Positions 35,959 through 44,368 of a stretch of 55,570 nucleotides of DNA are shown here, piece after piece. This DNA comes from Candidatus Copromonas faecavium (nom. illeg.) (GTDB lineage Bacteria > Bacillota > Clostridia > Lachnospirales > Lachnospiraceae): assembly GCA_018712915.1 (NCBI GenBank), contig DVGC01000028.1, positions 1-55,570 of the forward strand, given 5' to 3'. Within the stretch, counting starts at the first letter, position 1. Each line of letters opens with the position of its first letter. The notes beneath the pieces are model-generated. The model searched no databases. It saw nothing but the letters and a program-made list of their open reading frames with translations, and was not told the origin of the DNA. The position numbers and the translations under genes are program-made.

Positions 35959-36885
35959 ATGTATAAGTATATTATAAAACGAATTTTAATGATGATTCCC
36001 GTCATCATTGGTGTTTCCCTTTTGGTCTTTCTGGTGCTGAAGATGACGCCGGGAGATCCGGCCAGAGTGGTGGCCGGCTCCGAAGCCGATGAGGCAACCG
36101 TGGAAATGATCCGAGAGGAACTGGGATTAAATAAGCCGGTGATGCAGCAGTATGTAGACTATATGATTGGACTTCTCCATGGAGACATGGGAGAAAGCTA
36201 TGTCAATGGAAAACCTGTTCTGGATGAGATTGCAGCCAGGCTTCCCACTACCTTTGCCCTGGCTCTGGCCAGCGTGCTGGTGGCGGTTATCATCGGAATC
36301 CCGCTGGGAATCATTTCTGCCACGAAACAGTATTCAATTCTGGATTATATCAGTACCATCTTTGCTCTGGCCGGTGTGGCCATGCCCAATTTCTGGCTGG
36401 GTCTGATGCTAATTCTGTTTTTCTCGCTTCATCTGGGAATTCTGCCCAGCAACGGCGCAGAGGACTGGACAGGCTATATTCTGCCGGCCATTACCATGGG
36501 TGTAGGAGCCGTTGCCAGCTTTATGAGAACCACCCGTTCCAGCATGCTGGAAGTGATTCGCCAGGATTATATTCGGACGGCCAGGGCCAAGGGCGCCGGA
36601 GAAGGACGGGTTATCATTCACCATGCCATACGGAACGCTATGATTCCGGTTATCACTGTTATCGGTCTTCAGATTGGCACCCTGCTGGGAGGAGCTGTTG
36701 TGAATGAAACTGTGTTCTCCCTTCCGGGACTAGGCACGCTGATGATCAATGCCATCAACCAGAAGAACGAACCGGTGGTGCTGGGATGCCTGATTGTGTT
36801 TGCCTTTATTTTCAGTATGGTCAATCTGCTGATTGATATCTTATATGCATTTATCGACCCGCGGATCAAATCACAGTATTCCTAG
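35959..36885 (+). CDS. Peptide-type ABC importer, permease B (system 2)
   Basis: This 308-residue DppB/OppB-family permease starts MYKYIIKRILMMIPVIIGV and has the external TPGDPARVVAGSEADE loop, the coupling region YIRTARAKGAGEGRVIIHHA and the terminus FIDPRIKSQYS. It closely parallels the system 1 permease. ATG 35959 follows GAGAGGT at six bases. The TTG at 35944 lies ahead of that site and is rejected. Confidence 0.95.
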   Translation: MYKYIIKRILMMIPVIIGVSLLVFLVLKMTPGDPARVVAGSEADEATVEMIREELGLNKPVMQQYVDYMIGLLHGDMGESYVNGKPVLDEIAARLPTTFALALASVLVAVIIGIPLGIISATKQYSILDYISTIFALAGVAMPNFWLGLMLILFFSLHLGILPSNGAEDWTGYILPAITMGVGAVASFMRTTRSSMLEVIRQDYIRTARAKGAGEGRVIIHHAIRNAMIPVITVIGLQIGTLLGGAVVNETVFSLPGLGTLMINAINQKNEPVVLGCLIVFAFIFSMVNLLIDILYAFIDPRIKSQYS

Positions 36886-36898
36886 GAGGTGAACGGAC

Positions 36899-37789
36899 AT
36901 GACAGAAGCAGCAAAAGGAACCCGGGAGGGAAAACAAAGGAAACGGAGCCAGATGAAAGAAATCTGGCGCAGAATGAGACGGAATAAACTGGCCATGGCC
37001 GGTCTTTCCATTGTGGTGGTTCTGATTCTGGTGGCAATTTTTGCCGATCAAATTGCAGACTATGATACACAGGTGATCCGGCAGGATGTTATGAACCGCT
37101 ATCAGGGACCCAGTGCGGAGCACTGGTGCGGGACGGATGAGCTGGGAAGAGATATTTTTGCCAGACTGGTTCACGGAGCACGAATCAGCCTGCTGGTGGG
37201 TGTAGCTGCCGTATGCGTTGCCCTGGCCACCGGAGGAGTCCTGGGAGCCATCGCCGGATATTTCGGTGGAGCCATCGATAACATAATCATGCGGATCATG
37301 GATGTGTTTTTGTCAATTCCCATTCTTCTGCTGGCCATTATGATCGTGTCGGCTCTTGGCTCCAGCATGATCAATCTGATGCTGGCCATCGGACTGGCCA
37401 GTATGCCAACGTTTGCCAGAGTGGTTCGGGCATCCGTTTTAAGTGTAAAGGATCAGGAATTTGTAGAGGCAGCCAGGGCCATTGGCGCTCCCAATGCTCA
37501 CATTATTATCCGCCATATCGTACCAAACAGCCTGTCTCCGATTATTGTTCAGGCAACACTGCGGGTGGCCACGGCGATTTTGTCGACGGCATCCTTAAGT
37601 TTTATTGGTCTTGGAATCAAGCCGCCGTCTCCGGAATGGGGAGCCATGCTGGCCAGCGGCCGGGGAGCAATGAGAGACGCCCCGCATGTGGTGGTGATTC
37701 CTGGTCTTGTCATTATGATTACCATCCTGGCATTGAATCTGCTGGGAGACGGACTGCGGGATGCGCTGGATCCCAAATTGAAACGATAG
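36899..37789 (+). CDS. Peptide-type ABC importer, permease C (system 2)
   Basis: This 296-residue DppC/OppC-family permease has WRRMRRNKLAMAGLSI at the N-terminus, HWCGTDELGRDIFARLVHG, the coupling loop FVEAARAIGAPNAHIIIRHI and the terminus GDGLRDALDPKLKR. Six membrane segments are expected. Ribosome site TAGGAGGTG before ATG 36899. Confidence 0.95.
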   Translation: MTEAAKGTREGKQRKRSQMKEIWRRMRRNKLAMAGLSIVVVLILVAIFADQIADYDTQVIRQDVMNRYQGPSAEHWCGTDELGRDIFARLVHGARISLLVGVAAVCVALATGGVLGAIAGYFGGAIDNIIMRIMDVFLSIPILLLAIMIVSALGSSMINLMLAIGLASMPTFARVVRASVLSVKDQEFVEAARAIGAPNAHIIIRHIVPNSLSPIIVQATLRVATAILSTASLSFIGLGIKPPSPEWGAMLASGRGAMRDAPHVVVIPGLVIMITILALNLLGDGLRDALDPKLKR

Positions 37790-37799
37790 GGAGGTCGCC

Positions 37800-38789
37800 A
37801 TGGAAAAGAAAGACATATTGCTTGATATTAAAGATTTAAGCGTGGAATTTCGGACAGATGACGGCGTGGTAAAGGCTGTGAACCATATGGACCTTCAACT
37901 GGAAAAGGGAAAAACTCTTGGCCTGGTGGGAGAGACGGGAGCCGGAAAGACCACGACAGCCCTGTCCATCCTACGCCTGGTACCAGATCCTCCGGGAGTC
38001 ATCACGGGAGGGGCCATTGAGCTGGACGGTCATGACATTCTGAAGGCCTCCAATCATGAAATGAAAAAACTGAGAGGTTCTCTGGTCAGCATGATTTTCC
38101 AGGATCCCATGACCAGTTTGAATCCGGTGGTGCCGGTGGGGACCCAGATTGCGGAGGTTTTTATCCTTCATAACCGGATTGGAAAGATTGAGGCGGAAGA
38201 AAGAGCGGGAGAAATGCTGGAAATGGTGGGAATCCCCGCTTCCAGAGGCAAAGACTATCCCCATCAGTTTTCCGGCGGGATGAAACAGCGGGTGGTTATT
38301 GCCATGGCGTTAGCCTGCAATCCCAAGCTATTGATTGCGGATGAACCAACGACGGCTCTGGATGTGACCATTCAGGCCCAGGTGCTGAAGCTAATGAAGG
38401 AACTGAAGCAGAAATACAATATGGCCATGCTGATGATTACCCACGATTTGGGAATCGTGGCAGACGTATGTGACGAGGTATCGGTGATGTATGCCGGACG
38501 GGTGGTGGAACATGGAACGCTGGAAGATGTCTACGAGCGGACGGCGCATCCATATACGGAAGGACTGTTCAATTCGATTCCCAATATTGAAGCAAGGACC
38601 CACAGGCTGATTCCCATACGGGGGCTGATGCCGGATCCGACGGATCTTCCATCCGGATGCCCGTTCCATCCCCGCTGCAGTTATGCCACGGAGGAATGTA
38701 AGATGCGGGAGCCGGTGAAAACAGAACTGAGCGATACCCATTATGTGTACTGCATTCTGCGTCAGAGGGAGAGTGAGAAACATGGATGA
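37800..38789 (+). CDS. Peptide-type ABC importer, ATPase D (system 2)
   Basis: This 329-residue OppD/DppD-family ATPase has Walker [10 protein letters not shown], signature FSGGMKQRV, Walker [13 protein letters not shown] and the Cys-containing C-terminal extension [15 protein letters not shown]. Ribosome site GGGAGGTCGCC. It overlaps the following ATPase gene by eight bases. Confidence 0.95.
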   Translation: MEKKDILLDIKDLSVEFRTDDGVVKAVNHMDLQLEKGKTLGLVGETGAGKTTTALSILRLVPDPPGVITGGAIELDGHDILKASNHEMKKLRGSLVSMIFQDPMTSLNPVVPVGTQIAEVFILHNRIGKIEAEERAGEMLEMVGIPASRGKDYPHQFSGGMKQRVVIAMALACNPKLLIADEPTTALDVTIQAQVLKLMKELKQKYNMAMLMITHDLGIVADVCDEVSVMYAGRVVEHGTLEDVYERTAHPYTEGLFNSIPNIEARTHRLIPIRGLMPDPTDLPSGCPFHPRCSYATEECKMREPVKTELSDTHYVYCILRQRESEKHG

Positions 38790-39747
38790 CAGAAAACCCA
38801 TACTTCAGGTGAGCCATTTGAAAAAATATTTTAAAACGCCCAAGGGCATGCTCCATGCGGTCGACGATGTATCTTTTGAGATCCAGGCAGGAAAGACCCT
38901 GGGGGTGGTCGGCGAGAGCGGATGCGGAAAATCCACTACCGGGCGGGCCATTCTCCGTCTGATTGAGCCGACTTCAGGAGAAGTGCGGTTTGAGGGAAAG
39001 GATATCACGAAGCTAAACAAACAGGAACTTCGGGAAATGCGGAAGCGGATGCAGATCATCTTTCAGGATCCGTATTCTTCCCTGGATGCGAGAATGACCA
39101 TCAGCGATATCATTGCCGAACCTCTGAAGCTTCATAAGCTGTGCAAAAGTAAGCGGGAAATCAACGATCGGGTGGACGAGCTGATGGAGACAGTGGGACT
39201 TTCGGAGCGCCTGGTCAACAGCTATCCTCATGAGCTGGACGGAGGCCGGAGGCAGAGAGTCGGCATTGCCCGTGCCCTGGCATTAAATCCGTCGTTCATC
39301 GTATGCGATGAACCGGTTTCTGCCCTGGACGTGTCTATTCAGGCACAGATTTTGAATCTGATGCAGGATTTGCAGGAACAGATGGGACTTACTTATATTT
39401 TCATTACCCACAATCTTTCCGTCGTCAATCATCTGGCAGATGAAATTGCCGTTATGTATCTGGGGCAGATCGTGGAAAAGGCACCGGCGGTGGAGCTGTT
39501 TGAGCGGCCGCTTCACCCGTATACCAAAGCGCTTTTGTCCGCAATTCCTGTTCCCAGCGTAAAAAAGAGGAAAGAAATTGTTCCTCTGACCGGGGAAATT
39601 TCTTCCCCCATTGATCCACCCGAAGCATGCCGGTTTGCACCAAGATGTCCGTATGCAGAAGACAAATGCCGGACGGCTGTTCCGGCGCTGGAAAATCAGG
39701 GCGGAGATCATTTCGTAGCCTGCTGCCTGTGCAGCAAAATTAATTAA
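38782..39747 (+). CDS. Peptide-type ABC importer, ATPase F (system 2)
   Basis: This 321-residue OppF/DppF-family ATPase has Walker A GESGCGKST, Walker B FIVCDEPVSALD and the same unusual signature LDGGRRQRVGIARAL as in system 1. The C-terminal extension has CRFAPRCPYAEDKC. ATG 38782 lies within the end of the preceding gene. The in-frame ATG at 38743 is too far inside it and lacks a ribosome site. Confidence 0.93.
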   Translation: MDDRKPILQVSHLKKYFKTPKGMLHAVDDVSFEIQAGKTLGVVGESGCGKSTTGRAILRLIEPTSGEVRFEGKDITKLNKQELREMRKRMQIIFQDPYSSLDARMTISDIIAEPLKLHKLCKSKREINDRVDELMETVGLSERLVNSYPHELDGGRRQRVGIARALALNPSFIVCDEPVSALDVSIQAQILNLMQDLQEQMGLTYIFITHNLSVVNHLADEIAVMYLGQIVEKAPAVELFERPLHPYTKALLSAIPVPSVKKRKEIVPLTGEISSPIDPPEACRFAPRCPYAEDKCRTAVPALENQGGDHFVACCLCSKIN

Positions 39748-39764
39748 AGGAGGGGTTGAATATC

Positions 39765-40799
39765 ATGAGCAACTGGACAAAAAGAGAACGGATGGAGGCC
39801 GTTTTGAACGGCGAGCTGGCGGATCGGCCTCCGATTACCTGTTATCATCACTTTACATCCCTGGAGCACGGAGGGGCAAAGCTGATGGCAGATACTTTTC
39901 TGGACTTTCAGCGCCAGTACGATTGGGACTGCGTGAAGATGAATCCCAGGGCCGTATATTATTATGAGGCATGGGGAAATACCTATGACTATGAACATTA
40001 TAATGATGTCGTGCCTACACGGACATTCAATCTGGTTCATGATTACAAGGATCTGGATAAGATTGAAGAGATGACAGGAAATGAGCCTATCTGGGAGGAG
40101 CAGTACGAGACAGCCCGTCTGGTGGTGGAGGGAGTCAAAGGAGAGGTTCCCGTATTTGCCGGGGCATTTACTCCCATTGGCATTCTTTTAAATCTTTGCG
40201 GCTACCGCAGTGTAGGCCGCTACAGGGAGTCTCCGAGAAATGAGAGCAATCTGATTAAACTTTGCCAGGAGCATCCCAAGGAAGTACATAGAGCATTGAA
40301 AAATATTGCCAATACCATGGCCAAATATTGCGAGAATATGCGAAAAACCGGCGTGGACGGAGTCTTTTACGCGGCTCTTGGCATGGCCCGCACCGGATAT
40401 TTTACCCTGGACGAGTGGAACGAGTTCTGCAAACCTTATGATCTGATTGCCATGGAACCCATCGCCGATCTGCCTAACCTGGTTCATACCTGCGGAATTT
40501 ACGGAAACCCGGAGCGGTTTACAGACTACCCCTGCAGAGTGATTCACTGGGCAGCCAGCGCCCCCGGAAATCCGCCTATGAAGGGAAGTTCCGAATGGCT
40601 GAAAGGGAAAATTGCCATGGGCGGCTGTGATGAGCGGCCTTTCGGACAGAACAAAGCGGACGTGATCGACGAAATGTGCAGAATAACTCTGACAGAGATG
40701 AAGGGAACCCCGTTTTTGATGGCTCCGGAATGCAGTGTTTCTCCTAATGTGCTGGATTCAGAGCTTCGTGCCTTCAGAGAGTCTGTAGAAAAGTATTGA
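39765..40799 (+). CDS. UroD-superfamily protein, probably a corrinoid-type methyltransferase
   Basis: This 344-residue barrel protein of the uroporphyrinogen decarboxylase superfamily has the family core PVFAGAFTPIGILLNLCGYR. His241 and Cys243 (LVHTCGIYG) plus Cys323 in LMAPECSVSP form the H-x-C...C zinc motif known from the methyltransferases MtaA/MtbA, which move a methyl group from a methyl-cobalamin protein to a thiol. True heme-pathway UroD lacks this motif, so I favour a zinc methyltransferase. No corrinoid protein or MttB/MtmB-type partner is in the window, so substrate and acceptor are unknown. ATG 39765 follows AAAGGAGG. It lies 17 bases after the ABC operon and is probably co-transcribed with it. 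Confidence 0.78.
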   Translation: MSNWTKRERMEAVLNGELADRPPITCYHHFTSLEHGGAKLMADTFLDFQRQYDWDCVKMNPRAVYYYEAWGNTYDYEHYNDVVPTRTFNLVHDYKDLDKIEEMTGNEPIWEEQYETARLVVEGVKGEVPVFAGAFTPIGILLNLCGYRSVGRYRESPRNESNLIKLCQEHPKEVHRALKNIANTMAKYCENMRKTGVDGVFYAALGMARTGYFTLDEWNEFCKPYDLIAMEPIADLPNLVHTCGIYGNPERFTDYPCRVIHWAASAPGNPPMKGSSEWLKGKIAMGGCDERPFGQNKADVIDEMCRITLTEMKGTPFLMAPECSVSPNVLDSELRAFRESVEKY

Positions 40800-40906
40800 T
40801 ACCTGCTGGTGGAAGGACAGGGACGCATCTGACTGACAGTCAGACATAACAATTCGATATTTATATCTGCGATTATGAACATTATATAGGAAAGGAACGG
40901 GTGAAG

Positions 40907-42109
40907 ATGGGGAAAACATGGCTTCATGCGGCGCGGGCTGTGGTCGGCGACGGAAAAACAGTTTTAGCTCCTGCCTGGATTGGATTTGAAGGAAAATATA
41001 TTACAGATGTAACGGAACGGCAGCCGGAGGATGCAGATAGGGCCAATACGGTGGAATTGGGAGAGGCTACCATAACGCCTGGTCTGTTAAATATTCATGA
41101 TCATATCAGCCGGAAATCTCTCAGGTTTCCCAAGGCCAATGAAACCTTCGGAGAGAGTGCCAATAAGCTGATGGCTCATGATCAGTGCTATCTGCTGCTC
41201 CACAGTTACCGGAACATGGTTCATTATCTGAAGGATGAGGGCATTACCTATGTCAGAGATCAGGGACTGACCGGCTATACCTGTATTGAGCTGCGGCGGG
41301 CCATTGAGGACGGCGTAGTGTCAGGACCTTATATCAGCTCCTGCGGGATGTCTCTCAGTATCACGGGCGGTCACTGCTACCGCCAGAGCATGGAATGCGA
41401 CGGTCCGGACGCGGTGCGGAGGGCCGTTCGGATTCAGGTGAACAAGGGCGCGGATGTGATTAAATTTATGGGAAGCGGCGGTCTGGAACACTTCCCGGAA
41501 GAGGATCCCAGCATTCCGCAGTTTTCTCTGGAGGAATTAAGGGCGGGAGCAGATGCGGCTCATGATTTGGGGCGGGACTGTGCTATTCATGCCTATTCCA
41601 ATGAAGGGATTCGGCGGGCTGTACTGGCAGGGATTGATAACATCGAGCACGGCTGCATGATGACGGAAGATCTGATTGAGGAAATGGCAAAGAGAGGAAC
41701 GCATTTGAACCCGACCATGACCGGAATCCGGGGAGCGGCCAAGGCAGGTCCCAATGCCAAATACTGGGATCTGCTGCAGGAGCGGGTGTTCAGCCGCCAG
41801 GAACAGGGAATGCGCTGGGCCAAGGAAGCGGGGATTCTCATAGGAGCCGGTACGGATACGGCAGGAACTCTGAGCGACGAGATTGCTATGATCGGGGAAA
41901 CCCTTGGAGAGACACCGGTTCAGGCTCTGGAGCATGCGCTGGGAATTAATGCGAAAATTGCGAAGCGGCCCGATATGGGTCTCCTGAAACCGGGGTGTCT
42001 TGCCAATCTTGCTGCTTTTGATGGGGATTTGACAAAATCGCTGGATGGGTTGAAGCATGTGGTTCAAACCTGGAAAGACGGTATTCCCTGCAAAGACCTA
42101 AAGGAATAA
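40907..42109 (+). CDS. Metal-dependent amidohydrolase, prolidase/imidazolonepropionase-like
   Basis: This 400-residue amidohydrolase-superfamily enzyme has metal ligands H-D-H in GLLNIHDHIS, the probable carboxylated Lys in DVIKFMGSGG, His in CAIHAYS and NIEHGCM, and the catalytic Asp in GAGTDTAG. The GSGG following the lysine and the overall layout match the cytoplasmic Xaa-Pro/Xaa-Arg dipeptidase-like group often filed under imidazolonepropionase-related amidohydrolases. It would cleave an imported dipeptide or a cyclic amide. The start is ATG 40907 (ten bases after AAAGGA). GTG 40901 is an alternative. The 107-base gap before it contains an inverted repeat, TCTGACT-GAC-AGTCAGA (40828-40844). 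Confidence 0.85.
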   Translation: MGKTWLHAARAVVGDGKTVLAPAWIGFEGKYITDVTERQPEDADRANTVELGEATITPGLLNIHDHISRKSLRFPKANETFGESANKLMAHDQCYLLLHSYRNMVHYLKDEGITYVRDQGLTGYTCIELRRAIEDGVVSGPYISSCGMSLSITGGHCYRQSMECDGPDAVRRAVRIQVNKGADVIKFMGSGGLEHFPEEDPSIPQFSLEELRAGADAAHDLGRDCAIHAYSNEGIRRAVLAGIDNIEHGCMMTEDLIEEMAKRGTHLNPTMTGIRGAAKAGPNAKYWDLLQERVFSRQEQGMRWAKEAGILIGAGTDTAGTLSDEIAMIGETLGETPVQALEHALGINAKIAKRPDMGLLKPGCLANLAAFDGDLTKSLDGLKHVVQTWKDGIPCKDLKE

Positions 42110-42153
42110 TCGGAGAAAACGGAAGGAAATAGGAAAGGATTTGCAAATGGAAG

Positions 42154-42184
42154 GGCCAGGCCTGGAATACGGGCGCTGGCCTTT
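42154..42184 (+). terminator. Terminator after the amidohydrolase
   Basis: GGCCAG (from 42154) pairs with CTGGCC (to 42181), followed by TTTT, with G/C-rich interior. On the minus strand the same stem is followed only by CTTCC, so termination there would be weaker. Confidence 0.65.
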
Positions 42185-42235
42185 TCATATGCAAAGGAAG
42201 TTCACAGCCTCATAATTCCAATTCTTGATTTCCAT
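42185..42235 (-). CDS. Tiny 16-residue peptide gene, function unknown
   Basis: On the minus strand ATG (42235-42233) follows a perfect AAGGAGG (42248-42242) at six bases and closes at TGA 42187-42185. The product is MEIKNWNYEAVNFLCI. A textbook promoter lies about 85 bases upstream (separate entry), giving a leader of about 75 bases. The peptide has no hydrophobic core typical of type I toxins and only one cysteine. Nothing on the minus strand follows it that it could lead into: the next gene is the convergent amidohydrolase. It may be a free small peptide, a peptide-coding regulatory RNA, or a leader without a structural gene. I do not recognise it. Confidence 0.6.
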   Translation of the reverse strand: MEIKNWNYEAVNFLCI

Positions 42236-42317
42236 GTCTGTCCTCCTTCATATTTGCTGTTGGTCTGCTTTATCGCTTGGCCAGCGCAGGCTGCTTCGTC
42301 ATCTGTGGTCTGCTGTT

Positions 42318-42346
42318 ATTTTAGACGACGGTTTATCCGGTGTCAA
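42318..42346 (-). promoter_or_regulatory. Strong promoter of the 16-residue peptide gene
   Basis: Read on the minus strand: perfect TTGACA (42346-42341), exactly 17 bases, TAAAAT (42323-42318). Transcription would start near 42311 and run towards 42150, convergent with the amidohydrolase transcript. Confidence 0.75.
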
Positions 42347-42462
42347 ATCTTTGTCGAAACGGCGCTGGATGCTTGTAATTTTTAGAAAATTCCATTGATT
42401 TTGACAAAAATAGATAAAGAGATAATAATTATGATGATAGAGAGAATAATCACAGATAAAAC

Positions 42463-42492
42463 TTGATTAATATTGTTGATGTATGTTACAAT
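42463..42492 (+). promoter_or_regulatory. Promoter of the oxidoreductase-hydrogenase operon
   Basis: TTGATT at 42463-42468, 18 bases, then TACAAT at 42487-42492 with an extended TG. A second -35-like TTGACA at 42401 lacks a good -10. TTGT-N11-ACAA at 42473-42491 resembles a Rex site (which has N10) over the promoter, but the spacing is off by one. Confidence 0.55.
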
Positions 42493-42535
42493 GAACGCAA
42501 AGCGCCAAAATTATGGAAAAAGGAGATGGAAGCTT

Positions 42536-44368
42536 ATGAGCAGACTGGAGATTGCTTCTCCAAACAGGGCGAAGATCGTGATGGAAGGGCTTTATAAGGA
42601 CCTGGAGCGCCGGATTGAATCCAGCCCGCCGGGACTCTGCCCTGTGGATATGGCCCGGGCTTTTCTGGAATTGTGTCATGCACAGACCTGTGGAAAATGC
42701 GTTCCCTGCCGGATTGGCCTTGGTCAGTTAAATCAGCTGATCCGGGACGTACTGGATGGAAAGGCAACGATGGAAACTCTGGATTTGATGGAGAAAACGG
42801 CTCTGTCCATCCGGGAAACAGCCGATTGTGCCATCGGCTATGAGGCAGCCAATATGGTTTATAAGGGACTGATTGGCTACCGGGACGATTATATTGGACA
42901 TATTAAAAATGGGCGGTGTACCTGTACATACAATCAGCCGGTGCCCTGCGTGACGCTCTGTCCTGCTCATGTGGATATTCCGGGCTATGTGGCTCTGGTG
43001 GGAGAAGGGCGTTATCAGGATGCGATTCGCCTGATCCGAAAGGATAATCCGTTCCCGACCACCTGCGGGTTTATCTGTGAGCATCCCTGTGAAGCCAGAT
43101 GCCGGAGAAACATGGTGGATGCGCCAATCAATATCCGCGGCCTGAAGCGGTTTGCGGCTGATTATGCAGGCGAAGTGGATCCGCCGGCCTGCGCTCCTTC
43201 CACCGGAAAACGGGTGGCCATCGTCGGCGGAGGACCGGGCGGCCTGAGTGCGGCTTACTATCTGCAGCTTATGGGACATCAGACAACGGTTTATGAGATG
43301 CTTCCCAAGCTGGGCGGCATGCTGCGGTACGGGATTCCCAACTACCGTCTGCCCAAGGCCCGACTGGAGGATGATATCAACAATATCTTAAAAACCGGCG
43401 TAGAGGTCCGGCATGGCGTAAAGGTAGGACGGGACATTACGATTCAGAAGCTGAGAAGTATGTATGACGCAGTTTTGATTACTATTGGCGCCAGCGCAGA
43501 TAAAAAGCTGGGTCTGGAGGGGGAACATGCGGAAGGCGTTCTTTCTGCCGTGGAATTTCTGCGTGACATGGGTATGGAGGAAATGCCGGACATGGCCGGA
43601 AAGAACGTGGTGGTTATCGGAGGCGGAAACGTGTCCATGGACGTGGTTCGTACAGCCAAGCGCCTGGGTGCGAAGAAGGTCAGCATTCTTTACCGGAGAA
43701 GGCGCCACGACATGACAGCCCTTCCGGCAGAAATCGAGGGAGCCGTTGCCGAAGGCGTGGAGCTTCTGACTCTGATGGCTCCGGCGGCTTTGGATGTGGA
43801 TGAGAACAATCATATCCGCGGTGTCTGGGCGTCCAGACAGATGATTGGCGGTATTAAGGACGGACGGGCCAGTGTGCGGCCCGCTGGCGAGCCCGATGTG
43901 TATGTGCCCTGTGATTTCCTGATTCGTGCCATCGGCCAGGCCATCGAGTATACGCATTTTGAAGAAGCGGGAGTCCCGGTTTCCAGAGGAAAGATTATCA
44001 CCAAGAGTACCGGAGATTTCGAAAATATGCCCGGCGTTTTTGCCGGAGGAGACTGTGCCAGCGGCCCTGCTTCCGTGATACAGGCCATCGCGGCAGCAAA
44101 GGTAGTGGCGGCCAACATCGATGAATACCTTGGTTATCATCATGAAATCACCTGTGATGTGGAAATTCCTGATCCCAACATGGAAGACCGTCTGCCCTGC
44201 GGACGGGTCAGCATGACAGAGCGGGAGGCAGGAGAGCGGGTCTGCGATTTTGAGGCGGTGGAAAACTGCATGACGGAAAAAGAGGCTCATCAGGAGGCCG
44301 CAAGATGCCTGCGGTGCGACCATTTTGGCTATGGAATCTTTAAGGGAGGCAGGGAGAAGTTATGGTAA
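42536..44368 (+). CDS. NuoF/GltD-like FAD and iron-sulfur oxidoreductase subunit
   Basis: This 610-residue protein has an N-terminal piece (1-120) like the [4Fe-4S] end of NuoF/HydB (TCGKCVPCRIGLGQL, Cys52/55/58, with a further Cys in DCAIGYEA). A GltD-type module follows: cysteine groups CVTLCPAHVDIPGYV and TTCGFICEHPCEARC for two clusters, FAD motif VAIVGGGPGGLSAAYYL and NAD(P) motif VVVIGGGNVSMDVVRTAK. It lacks the FMN-binding body of NuoF. It overlaps the hydrogenase gene by seven bases and is expected to link NAD(P)H to that hydrogenase. ATG 42536 follows AAAAGGAGA. The longer frame from 42473 begins inside the promoter and is rejected. Confidence 0.88.
   Translation: MSRLEIASPNRAKIVMEGLYKDLERRIESSPPGLCPVDMARAFLELCHAQTCGKCVPCRIGLGQLNQLIRDVLDGKATMETLDLMEKTALSIRETADCAIGYEAANMVYKGLIGYRDDYIGHIKNGRCTCTYNQPVPCVTLCPAHVDIPGYVALVGEGRYQDAIRLIRKDNPFPTTCGFICEHPCEARCRRNMVDAPINIRGLKRFAADYAGEVDPPACAPSTGKRVAIVGGGPGGLSAAYYLQLMGHQTTVYEMLPKLGGMLRYGIPNYRLPKARLEDDINNILKTGVEVRHGVKVGRDITIQKLRSMYDAVLITIGASADKKLGLEGEHAEGVLSAVEFLRDMGMEEMPDMAGKNVVVIGGGNVSMDVVRTAKRLGAKKVSILYRRRRHDMTALPAEIEGAVAEGVELLTLMAPAALDVDENNHIRGVWASRQMIGGIKDGRASVRPAGEPDVYVPCDFLIRAIGQAIEYTHFEEAGVPVSRGKIITKSTGDFENMPGVFAGGDCASGPASVIQAIAAAKVVAANIDEYLGYHHEITCDVEIPDPNMEDRLPCGRVSMTEREAGERVCDFEAVENCMTEKEAHQEAARCLRCDHFGYGIFKGGREKLW

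Noticed and set aside
39765-40799. Annotation as heme-pathway uroporphyrinogen decarboxylase (hemE)
   Set aside because: It has the zinc motif H-x-C...C of methyltransferases and no heme-pathway gene is nearby.
42473-42491. Rex-like site TTGT-N11-ACAA before the hydrogenase operon
   Set aside because: The known Rex operator has TTGT-N10-ACAA with further matches inside. The spacing here is off by one and the inner arms do not match, so I do not call it, though Rex control would make biological sense.
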